From NCBI RefSeq assembly GCF_011764445.1, contig NZ_BLPG01000001.1, positions 2,418,001-2,482,000 of the forward strand: a stretch of DNA of 64,000 nucleotides, given 5' to 3'. Below are positions 25,108-33,219 of the stretch, in pieces. The translations under genes and the position numbers were made by a program. How positions within the stretch are numbered: the first letter of the stretch is position 1; the number at the start of each line of letters is the position of its first letter. Origin of the DNA: Phytohabitans rumicis (GTDB lineage: Bacteria > Actinomycetota > Actinomycetes > Mycobacteriales > Micromonosporaceae). The notes below the pieces were generated by a model. That model saw nothing but the letters and a program-made list of their open reading frames with translations, was not told the DNA's origin and searched no databases.

Positions 25108-27963
25108 ATGCGTGACCCCATTGAGACCCTGTTTGAGGAGATCCGGCTGCTTCATCGGCGGGCCGGCGAGCCGAGCACGCGCACGATCGCGCGTAGCCTC
25201 GGGCGAGGCGTGCTGAGCCACACCACCGTCAACGCGGTGCTCCGAGGGTCCCGCGTGCCGCACTGGGGGCCGCTGGAACTCGTCGTCCAGGCACTCGGCG
25301 GGGATGTCGAGCGCTTCAAGGAGCTGTGGCTGGAGGCCCGCGGCGCCTCCGACTCGCCCGCCGCCGTGCCACCACCGCGGATGGCCTCGCCCGCTTCGTT
25401 GATCGGCCGGCGGCAAGAGCTCCGGCTCATGCAGGACTGGGTCACCGACCTGACGACCGGGCAGGGGCGTGCCGTCCTGGTGGAGGGCGCACCTGGCATC
25501 GGCAAATCGGCGCTGCTGCGGACCGCCGCCTCGGAGGCGGTGGCCGCCGGCTGCCAGGTGTTCTGGACCGCGTGCGACGAGCTGAGCCAGGCGTTCCCGC
25601 TGTTGCCGCTGCTCAGCACCATCGACTCTCCCGCAGCCGCCGCCGGCCGGGGCAGGGCCAGGATCGCGGACATCTTCCGCGCCGAGTCCGCCCCGGGCAA
25701 CCAGATGGACCTCGTCGCCGCGGCCACGGAGCGGCTCCTCGCGCTGATCGACGAGCTGTGTACGGCCTCGTCGGTGCTGCTCGTGGTCGACGACCTGCAG
25801 TGGGCGGACCCGGCGACCGTCCGGTGCCTGGGCCGGCTCACGCATACCACCCAGCGACTTCCGCTCCTGGTCGCGGCGGTGACGCGTACCGTCCCGCAGC
25901 GGGCCGACCTGCGCGCGCTGCGCCGCTCGATCGAACCGGCCGCCCGCGTCCGCCTGCACGGCCTCACCGAAGCGGAGGTGACCGAGTTCGTCGCGGGAAC
26001 GGTGGGCGGGGTCCCGGGCCCGCGGCTGCTCAAGCTGGCCTCTGACGCCGGCGGCAACCCGCTGTACCTGACCGAACTTGTCGACGCGCTCGTCCGGGGC
26101 GGCACCGTGACCACCGACATGGGCCAAGTCGAGTTCGCCGCCGGCCGGCCGCCCGAGTCCCTGTCTGCAGCCATCGCCAGCCGGCTGGAGTTCTTGTCGC
26201 CGCTGGTCCGTACCGTGCTGCGGACGGCGGCCCTGCAGGGCGTGAGCTTCTCGGTGGCCGAACTCGCGGTGGTGTCCGGCAAGAGCCTCGGCGAGTTGGT
26301 CCCCCTCCTGAACGAGGCGTCCGACGCCGGCGTGCTCCGCGACGACGGCCACGAGCTGGCGTTCCACCACCCGCTCATCCGGGCGGCGCTCTACGAGGAG
26401 ACATCCGTCCCGACGCGGGCGGCCTGGCACCGCGACGCCGCACGCAAGCTGGCCGAAACGGGCGCGTCGGCGGACCGCGTCGCCCGGCAGCTACTACCGT
26501 CGCTGGAGGCCGCCGGCGGCGACGGGCCGTCTGACGAGTGGATCGTGCGGTGGCTCGCCGAGGTCGGGCAGTCGCTGGTCAACCGGGCTCCCCAGGCGGC
26601 GATATCCCTACTGCGCGTGGCCATGCGCGGGATGCCCGCCGGCGTACGCCCGCGCGACCGGCTGACCGCCACGCTCGCTGACGCCCTCTACCGGGTGGGC
26701 GACGCCGCCGAGGCGGCCCGGGTGGCCGGCGACGCGCTCGACCACGTGTCTGATCCTGACCTGTTGGTCAGCCTGCTGTGGACGCTGACCCAGAGCCGTG
26801 CCGTGCATGGCCGGCATGCGGACTCCCTGGCCACGCTGGAAAGCGCGCTCGACTCGCCGTCGATCGCGCCCCGTCACCGAGCCCGCCTGCTCGTCCTCGC
26901 CGCACGCACACACTGCTTCGCCGGCCGCGTCGACGCCGCCGGCCGGCTCGCCGACGCCGCCTTGGCCACGGCGCTGGCCGCCAACGACCGGTGGGCCACC
27001 AGTTGGGCGCTGGCCGCCCAGACCGTCGTACTCGGGATGAAGGGTGATTCAGCGGCGTCGTTGCCGCTGTACGACCGCGCACTCGCACTGGCCGGCGGCG
27101 ATCCCGCACTCGCCGATCTCCGCCTCGTACTGGGCATCAACCGTGCCGTGGCGCTGGGTAACCTCGACCGCCATGGCGATGCCATCAAGGCGGCGGAACA
27201 GGTGCGCCAGCTGGCCGACGACGCCGGAAACGCCGTCCGGCGGCTCCAGGCGCAGTCCGTCCTGAGTGAGCTGCTGTTCGAGACCGGCCAGTGGGACGAC
27301 GCCCTTGTCGAGACCGACATCGAACGCCACCAGTCGAATGAGCCGGTGACCCTGTGCGTCAGCCTGAGCCTCGCTGCCTTGATCGGGCTGCATCGCGGCG
27401 ACGCGTCGGCGGCCCAACGCCTGGCGAGCGCCGATCGGTACGCAAGCCGGCTCGGCGATCGGGTCCTCGGCCCGTACGTGCTGGCCAAGAGCCTGGCACA
27501 CGAACGTTCAGGTGCGCCCGAGGCGGCCCTCGGTGTCCTGCTCGCCACGCTCGCCAGGACCGAGGACGTGGAGACGGTCGTCGCGGTGCTGGCAAACGCC
27601 GCTCGGCTCGCCGTCGCGGTCGGCGACAAGGCGACCGCTCGATCCGCCGCGGACCGGGCCGTGACCGTGGCGGGTCGGTCGGATATGCCGCGCCGGCAGG
27701 CGATCCTGGCGTACTGCCGTGGCCTGGTCGGCAACGACCAAGCCCTTCTTCTTCAGGCCGCCCGCTACTACCAGGTCGGCAGCCAGGTCCTACCCCGCGC
27801 GCAGGCCCTTGAAGCGGCCGCCGCGGCCGCGGCTGACGCCGGCGACATGGCAGCCGCGCGTTCCCACTTCACCAACGCGCTGTTCCTCTACACGGTCCTG
27901 CACGCCGACTGGGACCTCGGCCGGGTCCACGCCCGGATCCGCGGGTACGGCATCAGCTTGTAA
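25108..27963 (+). CDS. Giant AAA/TPR regulator with an N-terminal HTH, lacking the LuxR domain
   Basis: 951 residues. Residues 1-75 form a helical DNA-binding-like domain ('RTIARSLGRGVLSHTTVNAVLRG' region) also seen in front of other actinobacterial ATP-binding regulators. An AAA ATPase follows: Walker A 'GAPGIGKSALL' near residue 130, Walker B 'LLVVDDLQWADPATV' near 225, then a long TPR-like helical region. It aligns end to end with the protein at 49917-52733 but stops exactly where that protein enters its LuxR helix-turn-helix ('RIRGYGISL' against 'KFRSYGIRRG'). So the two share an ATPase/TPR core with DNA-binding parts at opposite ends. Its stop overlaps the HxlR gene by 11 bases. Confidence 0.82.
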   Translation: MRDPIETLFEEIRLLHRRAGEPSTRTIARSLGRGVLSHTTVNAVLRGSRVPHWGPLELVVQALGGDVERFKELWLEARGASDSPAAVPPPRMASPASLIGRRQELRLMQDWVTDLTTGQGRAVLVEGAPGIGKSALLRTAASEAVAAGCQVFWTACDELSQAFPLLPLLSTIDSPAAAAGRGRARIADIFRAESAPGNQMDLVAAATERLLALIDELCTASSVLLVVDDLQWADPATVRCLGRLTHTTQRLPLLVAAVTRTVPQRADLRALRRSIEPAARVRLHGLTEAEVTEFVAGTVGGVPGPRLLKLASDAGGNPLYLTELVDALVRGGTVTTDMGQVEFAAGRPPESLSAAIASRLEFLSPLVRTVLRTAALQGVSFSVAELAVVSGKSLGELVPLLNEASDAGVLRDDGHELAFHHPLIRAALYEETSVPTRAAWHRDAARKLAETGASADRVARQLLPSLEAAGGDGPSDEWIVRWLAEVGQSLVNRAPQAAISLLRVAMRGMPAGVRPRDRLTATLADALYRVGDAAEAARVAGDALDHVSDPDLLVSLLWTLTQSRAVHGRHADSLATLESALDSPSIAPRHRARLLVLAARTHCFAGRVDAAGRLADAALATALAANDRWATSWALAAQTVVLGMKGDSAASLPLYDRALALAGGDPALADLRLVLGINRAVALGNLDRHGDAIKAAEQVRQLADDAGNAVRRLQAQSVLSELLFETGQWDDALVETDIERHQSNEPVTLCVSLSLAALIGLHRGDASAAQRLASADRYASRLGDRVLGPYVLAKSLAHERSGAPEAALGVLLATLARTEDVETVVAVLANAARLAVAVGDKATARSAADRAVTVAGRSDMPRRQAILAYCRGLVGNDQALLLQAARYYQVGSQVLPRAQALEAAAAAAADAGDMAAARSHFTNALFLYTVLHADWDLGRVHARIRGYGISL

Positions 27964-28288
27964 CGAGCGGGACGCCCGTGCGCTCGGCACGCGCTGCACC
28001 CCAGTCGTAGAGCGCTTGCAACACCGGCGCCAGGCTCCGACCCTCGTCGGTAAGGCGGTACTCGACCCACGGCGTCGAGGCGTCCCGCTCCTGCCGGCTC
28101 ACCAGCCCGTCCGCCTCCAGCTCGCGCAGCCGCTGGACCAGCATCTTCTCGCTCACGTCCGGCATGAGTTTGCGCAGCTCGCCGTACCGGTGCACGCCCT
28201 GCTTCAGATGCGCCAGGATCACCGGCCGCCACTTCCCGCCGACCACGTCGACCGCCAGCTCGACCGGGCAGTGGTAGCGCTTGGCCAT
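27953..28288 (-). CDS. HxlR-family transcriptional regulator
   Basis: 111 residues from ATG 28288, with AGGAG nine bases before it. The winged helix reads 'CPVELAVDVVGGKWRPVILAHL', 'YGELRKLMPDVSEKMLVQRLRELEADGLV' and 'EYRLTDEGRSLAPVL', typical HxlR/DUF24. The single Cys in 'RYHCPVE' matches the redox-sensitive N-terminal Cys of HypR/YodB-type regulators, which respond to quinones, aldehydes or hypochlorite. It is divergent from a truncated haemoglobin gene, 64 bp apart, with a perfect palindrome in the gap. Confidence 0.92.
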   Translation of the reverse strand: MAKRYHCPVELAVDVVGGKWRPVILAHLKQGVHRYGELRKLMPDVSEKMLVQRLRELEADGLVSRQERDASTPWVEYRLTDEGRSLAPVLQALYDWGAARAERTGVPLVTS

Positions 28289-28315
28289 CCGTGGGCTCCT
28301 TACCAAATGGTGCGT

Positions 28316-28327
28316 ACTTGATCAAGT
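28316..28327. promoter_or_regulatory. Candidate HxlR operator (12-bp perfect palindrome)
   Basis: ACTTGATCAAGT, in the 64-bp space between hxlR-type (28288, minus) and truncated haemoglobin (28353, plus) starts. Extended by one base it reads TACT...AGT, like the half-sites of HypR/YodB operators. Position and symmetry fit control of both genes. Confidence 0.55.
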
Positions 28328-28352
28328 GGATCGGGCATGTTGGGCTGTACCC

Positions 28353-28814
28353 ATGGTGCACCCACCGACGCTGTACGAATGGGCCGGCGGCACGGACGCG
28401 TTCGTCCGGCTGTGCGACGCCTTCTACCGGCGAGTCGTCGCGGACGACCTGCTGGCACCCCTGTTCGCGCACATGGATCCCGAGCACGCCCGGTACGTGG
28501 CACTCTGGCTCGCCGAGGTCTTCGGCGGCCCGGCGGCGTACTCGCAGGAGCGGGGCGGCTATCCGACCATGGTGCGCCGGCATGTCGGCAAGGCGATCAC
28601 CGAGCCGCAACGGCGGCGCTGGGTCAACCTGATGATGGACGCCGCCGACGAGGTCGACCTGCCGGCCGACCCGGAGTTCCGGTCCGCGTTCGCCAGCTAC
28701 ATCGAGTGGGGCACCCGACTCGCGGTGCAAAACTCCCAGCCTGACGCCGACGTCGTGCGCGAAGCCCCCGTACCGCGCTGGGGTTGGGGCGTCGCCCCGC
28801 CGTACCAGCCATGA
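28353..28814 (+). CDS. glbO: Group II truncated haemoglobin
   Basis: 153 residues from ATG 28353. The 2-on-2 globin fold is seen in 'LYEWAGGTDAFVRLCDAFYRRV', 'LAPLFAHMDPEHARYVALWLAEVFGG', 'RGGYPTMVRRHVGKAITEPQRRRWVNLM' (proximal His in 'RRHVGKAIT') and a C-terminal helix. The 'YPTMVRRH' and Trp in 'RRWVNL' fit group II (trHbO), with roles in O2/NO chemistry or peroxide detoxification. The Pro/Trp-rich tail 'VPRWGWGVAPPYQP' is unusually long. Divergent HxlR regulator suggests stress-controlled expression. Confidence 0.9.
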   Translation: MVHPPTLYEWAGGTDAFVRLCDAFYRRVVADDLLAPLFAHMDPEHARYVALWLAEVFGGPAAYSQERGGYPTMVRRHVGKAITEPQRRRWVNLMMDAADEVDLPADPEFRSAFASYIEWGTRLAVQNSQPDADVVREAPVPRWGWGVAPPYQP

Positions 28815-28845
28815 CTCGGCCCGCGACGCCGGGGTCCACATCGAC

Positions 28846-28913
28846 CTGCGGTGATCATGGAGTTAGCGTCAGAGGGAGCGCTCTCCCGGACGCTAACTCC
28901 ATGATCACCGCAG
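28846..28913. repeat. Perfect 25-bp inverted repeat after the haemoglobin gene
   Basis: Arms at 28846-28870 and 28889-28913 are perfectly complementary (core GTGATCATGGAGTTAGCGTC) around an 18-base loop. It lies 31 bp after the haemoglobin stop and may end its transcript. No other copy was seen in the window. Confidence 0.75.
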
Positions 28914-28963
28914 CGATTTGAGGGCGCGCGACGCCTACCGGGGCGAGCCCGCCACGGCGCGCC

Positions 28964-29046
28964 GATCAAGGACTTTCGCGTCGATCAAGGGCAAACGGTC
29001 GTGGATCGGAGATCAAAGCACGACCGTTTGCCCTTGATCGACGACA
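28964..29046. repeat. Hairpin repeat, family 1, copy 4
   Basis: Inner stem GGGCAAACGGTCGTG / CACGACCGTTTGCCC is perfectly paired. Lies between the haemoglobin gene and the sugar-importer operon stop at 29104. Confidence 0.8.
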
Positions 29047-29103
29047 AGAGCCGGCGGGCGGCGCGAGCGGGCGACAAGAGCGGGCGGAGCGGGCGGGAGG
29101 GGG

Positions 29104-29943
29104 TTAGCCCTTTACGGCGCCGGCGGTTAGGCCCACGGCTATGTGGCGTTGGATCATGAGGAAGAAGGCGACCACGGGTAGCGCCGTGATGATGGCGCCG
29201 GCCATCAACGGGCCCCAGGCGGTGCCGCGGTTGGTCTGGTTCTGCAGGAGCCAGGCCATCAGGTTCTGCTTCTCCGGGTTGTTGAGCGTGTTGATGATGA
29301 TGAACTCGTTCCACGCCTGGATGAACCCGTAGATCGACGTGGCCACCAGCCCCGGCCCGGTCAGCGGCAGGATGATCCGGTAGAACGTCTGCCACCGGCT
29401 GCAGCCGTCGACCAGGGCGGCCTCGTCGAGTTCGCGGGGCACCGCGGCGATGAAGCCGCGCAGCGTCCACACCGTGTACGGCAGGATCAGCACCAGGTAC
29501 GTGATGCTGACGCCGATGAGGCTGTTGGTGAGGTCGACCCGGTTGAGCATCAGGTAGAGCGGGATGAGCAGGGCGAGCAGCGGCACGAGCTGCACGCCGA
29601 GGATCACCATGATGAACGCGCGCCGCCCGTAGAACCGGAAGCGCGCGATCGCCAGCGCCGCGAGGAAGCCGACGACCAGCGCGCCGGCGACCGCGAACGC
29701 GGTGACGATCATCCCGTTGCGCAGGTCCACCAGGAAGTATGGCGCCTTGATGGCGGACCTGAAGTTGTCGAGGGTCGGGTGCTCCGGCAGGAACGACGGG
29801 GTGAACGACAGCACCTCGGAGGCCGGCTTGAACGCGGTGTTGAGCACCCAGTAGACCGGAAACGCCATGAGCACGACGAAGACGACGCCGACCGTGTTGG
29901 CCAGGATGGTGCCCGCCCGGGAGCGGTGCGAGGTAGCGCTCAT
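29104..29943 (-). CDS. Carbohydrate ABC transporter permease (MalG type)
   Basis: 279 residues with six hydrophobic segments. It has the EAA loop 'DEAALVDGCSRWQTFYRIILPLTGPGL' and the MalG-like C-terminus 'FFLMIQRHIAVGLTAGAVKG'. The gene starts at ATG 29943, overlapping the upstream permease stop by ATGA. Together with the partner permease and the solute-binding protein it forms a CUT1-type sugar importer; no ATPase is encoded here, so the shared MsiK-type ATPase of actinomycetes is probably used. Confidence 0.92.
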   Translation of the reverse strand: MSATSHRSRAGTILANTVGVVFVVLMAFPVYWVLNTAFKPASEVLSFTPSFLPEHPTLDNFRSAIKAPYFLVDLRNGMIVTAFAVAGALVVGFLAALAIARFRFYGRRAFIMVILGVQLVPLLALLIPLYLMLNRVDLTNSLIGVSITYLVLILPYTVWTLRGFIAAVPRELDEAALVDGCSRWQTFYRIILPLTGPGLVATSIYGFIQAWNEFIIINTLNNPEKQNLMAWLLQNQTNRGTAWGPLMAGAIITALPVVAFFLMIQRHIAVGLTAGAVKG

Positions 29944-30899
29944 CAGTCCACGTCTCCAATCATGAACATCTGGCGTACGTAGAAGGCCATCACGCCCAGC
30001 ATCAGCAGCACGGTGATCACCGAGATCGCCGAGCCGAGGCTGTACTCGTTGCGCCCGAACGCCTGCGTGAACGCGTACGTGGCGAGCGTCTGGTACTCCT
30101 GCTCGGGCTTGCTGTCGCGGACCACCCACACCTGGGTGAAGAGGCCGAAGTTCCAGATCACCGACAGCGTGGTGACGATGATGATCAGGGGTCGCAGGAT
30201 CGGCAGGGTGATGTGGCGCAGCGTCTGCCACGGGCCGGCCCCGTCGACGGTGGCCGCCTCGGTCAGCTCGCGCGGCACCTGGGTGAGGCCGGCGTTCAGG
30301 GTGATCGCGAGGAACGGGATGCCGGCCCACACGACCAGCGTGGTGATGACCGCCCAGCCCTGGATCGGGTCGGCGAACCAGCTGTGGTTGGCGAAGTCCA
30401 CGCCGGGGATCTGGTCGATCATGTAGTTGACCACGCCGAAGTCGGCGTCGACCATCCACTTGAAGATCTGCGCGGAGACGAGCTGCGGGATCGCCCAGAC
30501 GAACATCATGGCGACCATCATGGCCAGCCGTACGGGCTTGCTCACCCGGCGCATGAGCAGCGCGACCGCCATGCCGAGCACCACCGAGATCGCCACCGAC
30601 ACGACCGTGAAGATCGCGGTGCGCCGTACCACGCTCCAGAAGACGCCGTCGGTGAGGATCTCTTTGTAGTTCTCGAAGCCCACCCACGGCGGGGACGTGC
30701 CGGCGAAGAGGTTGCGCAGCTGCATGTCCTGAAAGGACAGTACGAGCATGCGGGCGAGCGGGTACGCCAGCAGGCCCGCCAGCAGCACGAGCGCGGGCAT
30801 GGTGAGCAGCAGCGGCATCCGGTTCGGCCGTCGACGGCGCACCCGAATGGGGTCACCCAAGCGCGGTGTCTGCACAACCCGTTCGTCGACGGCCTGCAT
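29943..30899 (-). CDS. Carbohydrate ABC transporter permease (MalF type)
   Basis: 318 residues. After a basic cytoplasmic N-terminus ('RLGDPIRVRRRRPNRMP') there are six membrane helices and the EAA loop 'ELTEAATVDGAGPWQTLRHITLPIL'. The first helix 'LLLTMPALVLLAGLLAYPLARM' and 'LSFQDMQLRNLF' are typical of MalF/UgpA-like CUT1 permeases. It lies 66 bp after the binding-protein gene and overlaps the MalG-type gene. Confidence 0.92.
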   Translation of the reverse strand: MQAVDERVVQTPRLGDPIRVRRRRPNRMPLLLTMPALVLLAGLLAYPLARMLVLSFQDMQLRNLFAGTSPPWVGFENYKEILTDGVFWSVVRRTAIFTVVSVAISVVLGMAVALLMRRVSKPVRLAMMVAMMFVWAIPQLVSAQIFKWMVDADFGVVNYMIDQIPGVDFANHSWFADPIQGWAVITTLVVWAGIPFLAITLNAGLTQVPRELTEAATVDGAGPWQTLRHITLPILRPLIIIVTTLSVIWNFGLFTQVWVVRDSKPEQEYQTLATYAFTQAFGRNEYSLGSAISVITVLLMLGVMAFYVRQMFMIGDVD

Positions 30900-30965
30900 C
30901 GCACTCCTTTCACCAGAGGTAGGGGCCGCGCCGCCGCACAGAGCGGCGGCGCGGCCAAACCGGAC

Positions 30966-32270
30966 TCAGCCGTTGAGGGTCTTGGTTATCTCGGCGTCGG
31001 CCCACTGCGCGGCCTCGGCCACCGTCTTCTTGCCGGTGACGATGTCCCGCAGCGCCTGCTGCAACACGCCCGCCTTCTCGACGTCGGCCCACTTCTCGGC
31101 CATCGGCACGAACCAGCTGCTCTTCGCGGCCAGCGCGGTGGCCTCGTTGCCCTTCACGGCCGCGGCCTTGTCCAGCAGCGAGGTGGCGTTGGGCAGTACG
31201 CCCTTGGCCAGCAGCGCCTCCTGGGCCTTCGCGTCGGTGAAGTACTTGATCCACTCAGCGGCGAGGGCCTGGTTCTGGCTCTTGGCGGTCACGCCCAGGT
31301 CGGAGCCGCCGAGGAAGGACGGGATGCCCGGCATCGGCGCCGACGCGACCTTGCCCTTGACCTTGGTGGCCACCAGGGCGGAGTTCGGGTCGTTGGGGTC
31401 CTTGCGCTGCTCCTGCGCCGCGCCGGCCTCCCAGCCGTTGCCGTAGAACATCGCCGACTGGCCCTGGGCGAAGATGGCGGCCTGGTCGTTCTCGTCCTTG
31501 GTCACGTCGCCGGACGAGTACTTCTTGACCAGGTCGGCCCACTTCTGCAAGCCGGCCTGCGCGGTCGGCTCGGACAGGGTGCCGGCCCACTTGTCGCCGT
31601 CCTTCTTGGCGATCTGGCCGCCCTCGCCGTACACCCAGGACATCGCGGCGTACCAGTACGCGCCGGGCATGTAGAACGCGGCGAACTTGGCGTTGCTGCC
31701 GTTCTTGGCCTTGAGCGAGTCGGCCGCGGCGGTCAGCTCGGCGTAGCTGGTCGGCGGCTTGATCCCGGCGGCCTCGAAGAGGTCCGTGCGGTAGATCAGC
31801 ACGCGCGCGCCGGCGTAGTAGGGCACGCAGTACGTCTTGCTGTCCAGCTCGCACGGGCCGGAAAGGCCCTTGAGCCAGGTGGCCGAGTTCTCGAAGCGGC
31901 TCTTGTCGAGCTCGGCGAACGCGCCGCTGAAGACGTACTTGGGCATCTCGGTGTTGCCCAGCTCGACGACGTCCGGCACGTCGCTGCCGGCCAGGGTCGC
32001 GTCCAGCTTGGTCAGGTGGTTGGCCCACTGCTGGTACTCGACCTGCACGTTCGCCTTGGTGGCCGCGGTGAAGCGCGCGTTGGCGTCCTCGACGACCTCC
32101 TTCCAGCTCGACTGCGCGTCGACCATGAGCCAGACCTTGATGGTCTTGCCGGTGCCGTCGAGTGCCTGTGCCGACGTGTCGTTGGCGCCACTGTCGTCCG
32201 AGCCGCCACACGCGGCCGCACCCAGCAGCGTCGCGGCGAGCGCCGCGGCAATCGCGATCCTGCGTTTCAC
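30966..32270 (-). CDS. Sugar ABC transporter solute-binding lipoprotein
   Basis: 434 residues from GTG 32270, behind GGAGG. Lipoprotein signal 'KRRIAIAAALAATLLGAAACGG' has its lipobox A-A-A-C at about residue 21. The mature part is a cluster-1 (family 1) substrate-binding protein: 'KTIKVWLMVDAQSSWKE', 'FTAATKANVQVEYQQW', 'VPDVVELGNTEMPKYV', 'YCVPYYAGARVLIYRTDLFEAAG'. The ligand is a sugar or oligosaccharide; the Trp/Tyr-rich 'AFYMPGAYWYAAMSWVYGE' region suits stacking on sugars. It is the first transport gene after the RpiR regulator. Confidence 0.92.
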   Translation of the reverse strand: MKRRIAIAAALAATLLGAAACGGSDDSGANDTSAQALDGTGKTIKVWLMVDAQSSWKEVVEDANARFTAATKANVQVEYQQWANHLTKLDATLAGSDVPDVVELGNTEMPKYVFSGAFAELDKSRFENSATWLKGLSGPCELDSKTYCVPYYAGARVLIYRTDLFEAAGIKPPTSYAELTAAADSLKAKNGSNAKFAAFYMPGAYWYAAMSWVYGEGGQIAKKDGDKWAGTLSEPTAQAGLQKWADLVKKYSSGDVTKDENDQAAIFAQGQSAMFYGNGWEAGAAQEQRKDPNDPNSALVATKVKGKVASAPMPGIPSFLGGSDLGVTAKSQNQALAAEWIKYFTDAKAQEALLAKGVLPNATSLLDKAAAVKGNEATALAAKSSWFVPMAEKWADVEKAGVLQQALRDIVTGKKTVAEAAQWADAEITKTLNG

Positions 32271-32299
32271 TGGATCCTCCAAAGGGGGGTGAGGGTGTT

Positions 32300-33124
32300 T
32301 CAGGGGGATGTGCGGTGGGCGACCGCCACGTACAGCAGGTCGAGCACGACCAGCTGCGGGTGGCGGGCGGAGAGTGCGTCGGGCCGGAACGTGGTGGCCT
32401 GGCTGGCCGTCAGCAGGACGATGTCCGCCAACTCGGCCAGCGTGGAATGCGGAAAGCTGGTCAACGCGATGGTGGTGGCGCCGTGGCAGCCCGCCTCGGC
32501 AAGGGTTTCGATGGTCTCCCGCGTCTGTCCACTGTGGGAGATCGCGAGCGCGACGTCGCCGGGACGGGAGAGGGCGGCGCTGGCGAGTCCATTGTGTACG
32601 TCGGTCCAGGCCCACGCCGCCACGCCGATGCGGTGCAGACTGAACTGCATCTCCTCACCGACCAGCGCGCTACCGCTGGCGCCGAAGATGCTCACCCGGG
32701 AAGCACCCGCGAGCGCGTCGGCAGCGCGTTCCACTTCGGACAGATCGAGCAGGGCGACGGTGTCGTGCATGGCCCGCGTGTCGGCGGCCATCACCTGCTC
32801 GAGCACTTTTTCGATGGGGTCGCTGGGCTCGATCGCCCGGCCGATGTCGACGGCCCAGCCGGCGGCCCGCGCGCGTCCGGTCTCGGCGGCGATGGCGAGC
32901 CGGAGTTCGGCGTAGCCCTCGAAGCCGAGCGCCCGGCAGAACCGGGTGACCGTCGCCGCGGAGGTGCCGCTGCGCTCGCCCAACTCGACGATCGTGGACC
33001 GGGCGGCGCCGCCCGGGTCGGCGAGCACGTGCTCGGCCACCCGGCGTACCGCCCCGGTGAGCTCCGGCAGCTTGGCGCGGAGGGTCGGCACCACCCCGTC
33101 CACGACCACCGGCGTCTCGACCAT
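32300..33124 (-). CDS. RpiR/MurR-family transcriptional regulator
   Basis: 274 residues from ATG 33124. The N-terminal HTH_6 is 'AVRRVAEHVLADPG ... SGTSAATVTRFCRALGFEGYAELR', and the C-terminal SIS domain ('RVSIFGASGSALVGEEMQFSLHRIG', 'DVALAISHSGQTRETIETLAEA') binds phosphosugars. Such regulators sense sugar phosphates. It is 29 bp upstream of the solute-binding protein gene on the same strand, so regulator and importer form one operon. A two-layer dyad lies in front of it (33131-33185), and the likely ribosome binding site GAAGGG is inside one arm. Confidence 0.92.
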   Translation of the reverse strand: MVETPVVVDGVVPTLRAKLPELTGAVRRVAEHVLADPGGAARSTIVELGERSGTSAATVTRFCRALGFEGYAELRLAIAAETGRARAAGWAVDIGRAIEPSDPIEKVLEQVMAADTRAMHDTVALLDLSEVERAADALAGASRVSIFGASGSALVGEEMQFSLHRIGVAAWAWTDVHNGLASAALSRPGDVALAISHSGQTRETIETLAEAGCHGATTIALTSFPHSTLAELADIVLLTASQATTFRPDALSARHPQLVVLDLLYVAVAHRTSP

Positions 33125-33130
33125 GGGCAA

Positions 33131-33185
33131 CGCCCTTCAGAAAAGAAAGTTAACTAATAGTGGTAATATTTCTTACTGAAGGGCG
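33131..33185. promoter_or_regulatory. Nested dyad in front of the RpiR regulator
   Basis: Outer perfect arms CGCCCTTCAG (33131-33140) and CTGAAGGGCG (33176-33185) share their centre with an inner imperfect dyad, AAGAAAGTTAACTA (33143-33156) and TGGTAATATTTCTT (33161-33174). The region is AT-rich. The outer arm contains the GAAGGG ribosome binding site of the regulator. The inner dyad suits an autoregulatory RpiR operator. Confidence 0.6.
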
Positions 33186-33219
33186 CGCTCTTGTCAAGAG
33201 GCGGAACTCGAAACGTTAT

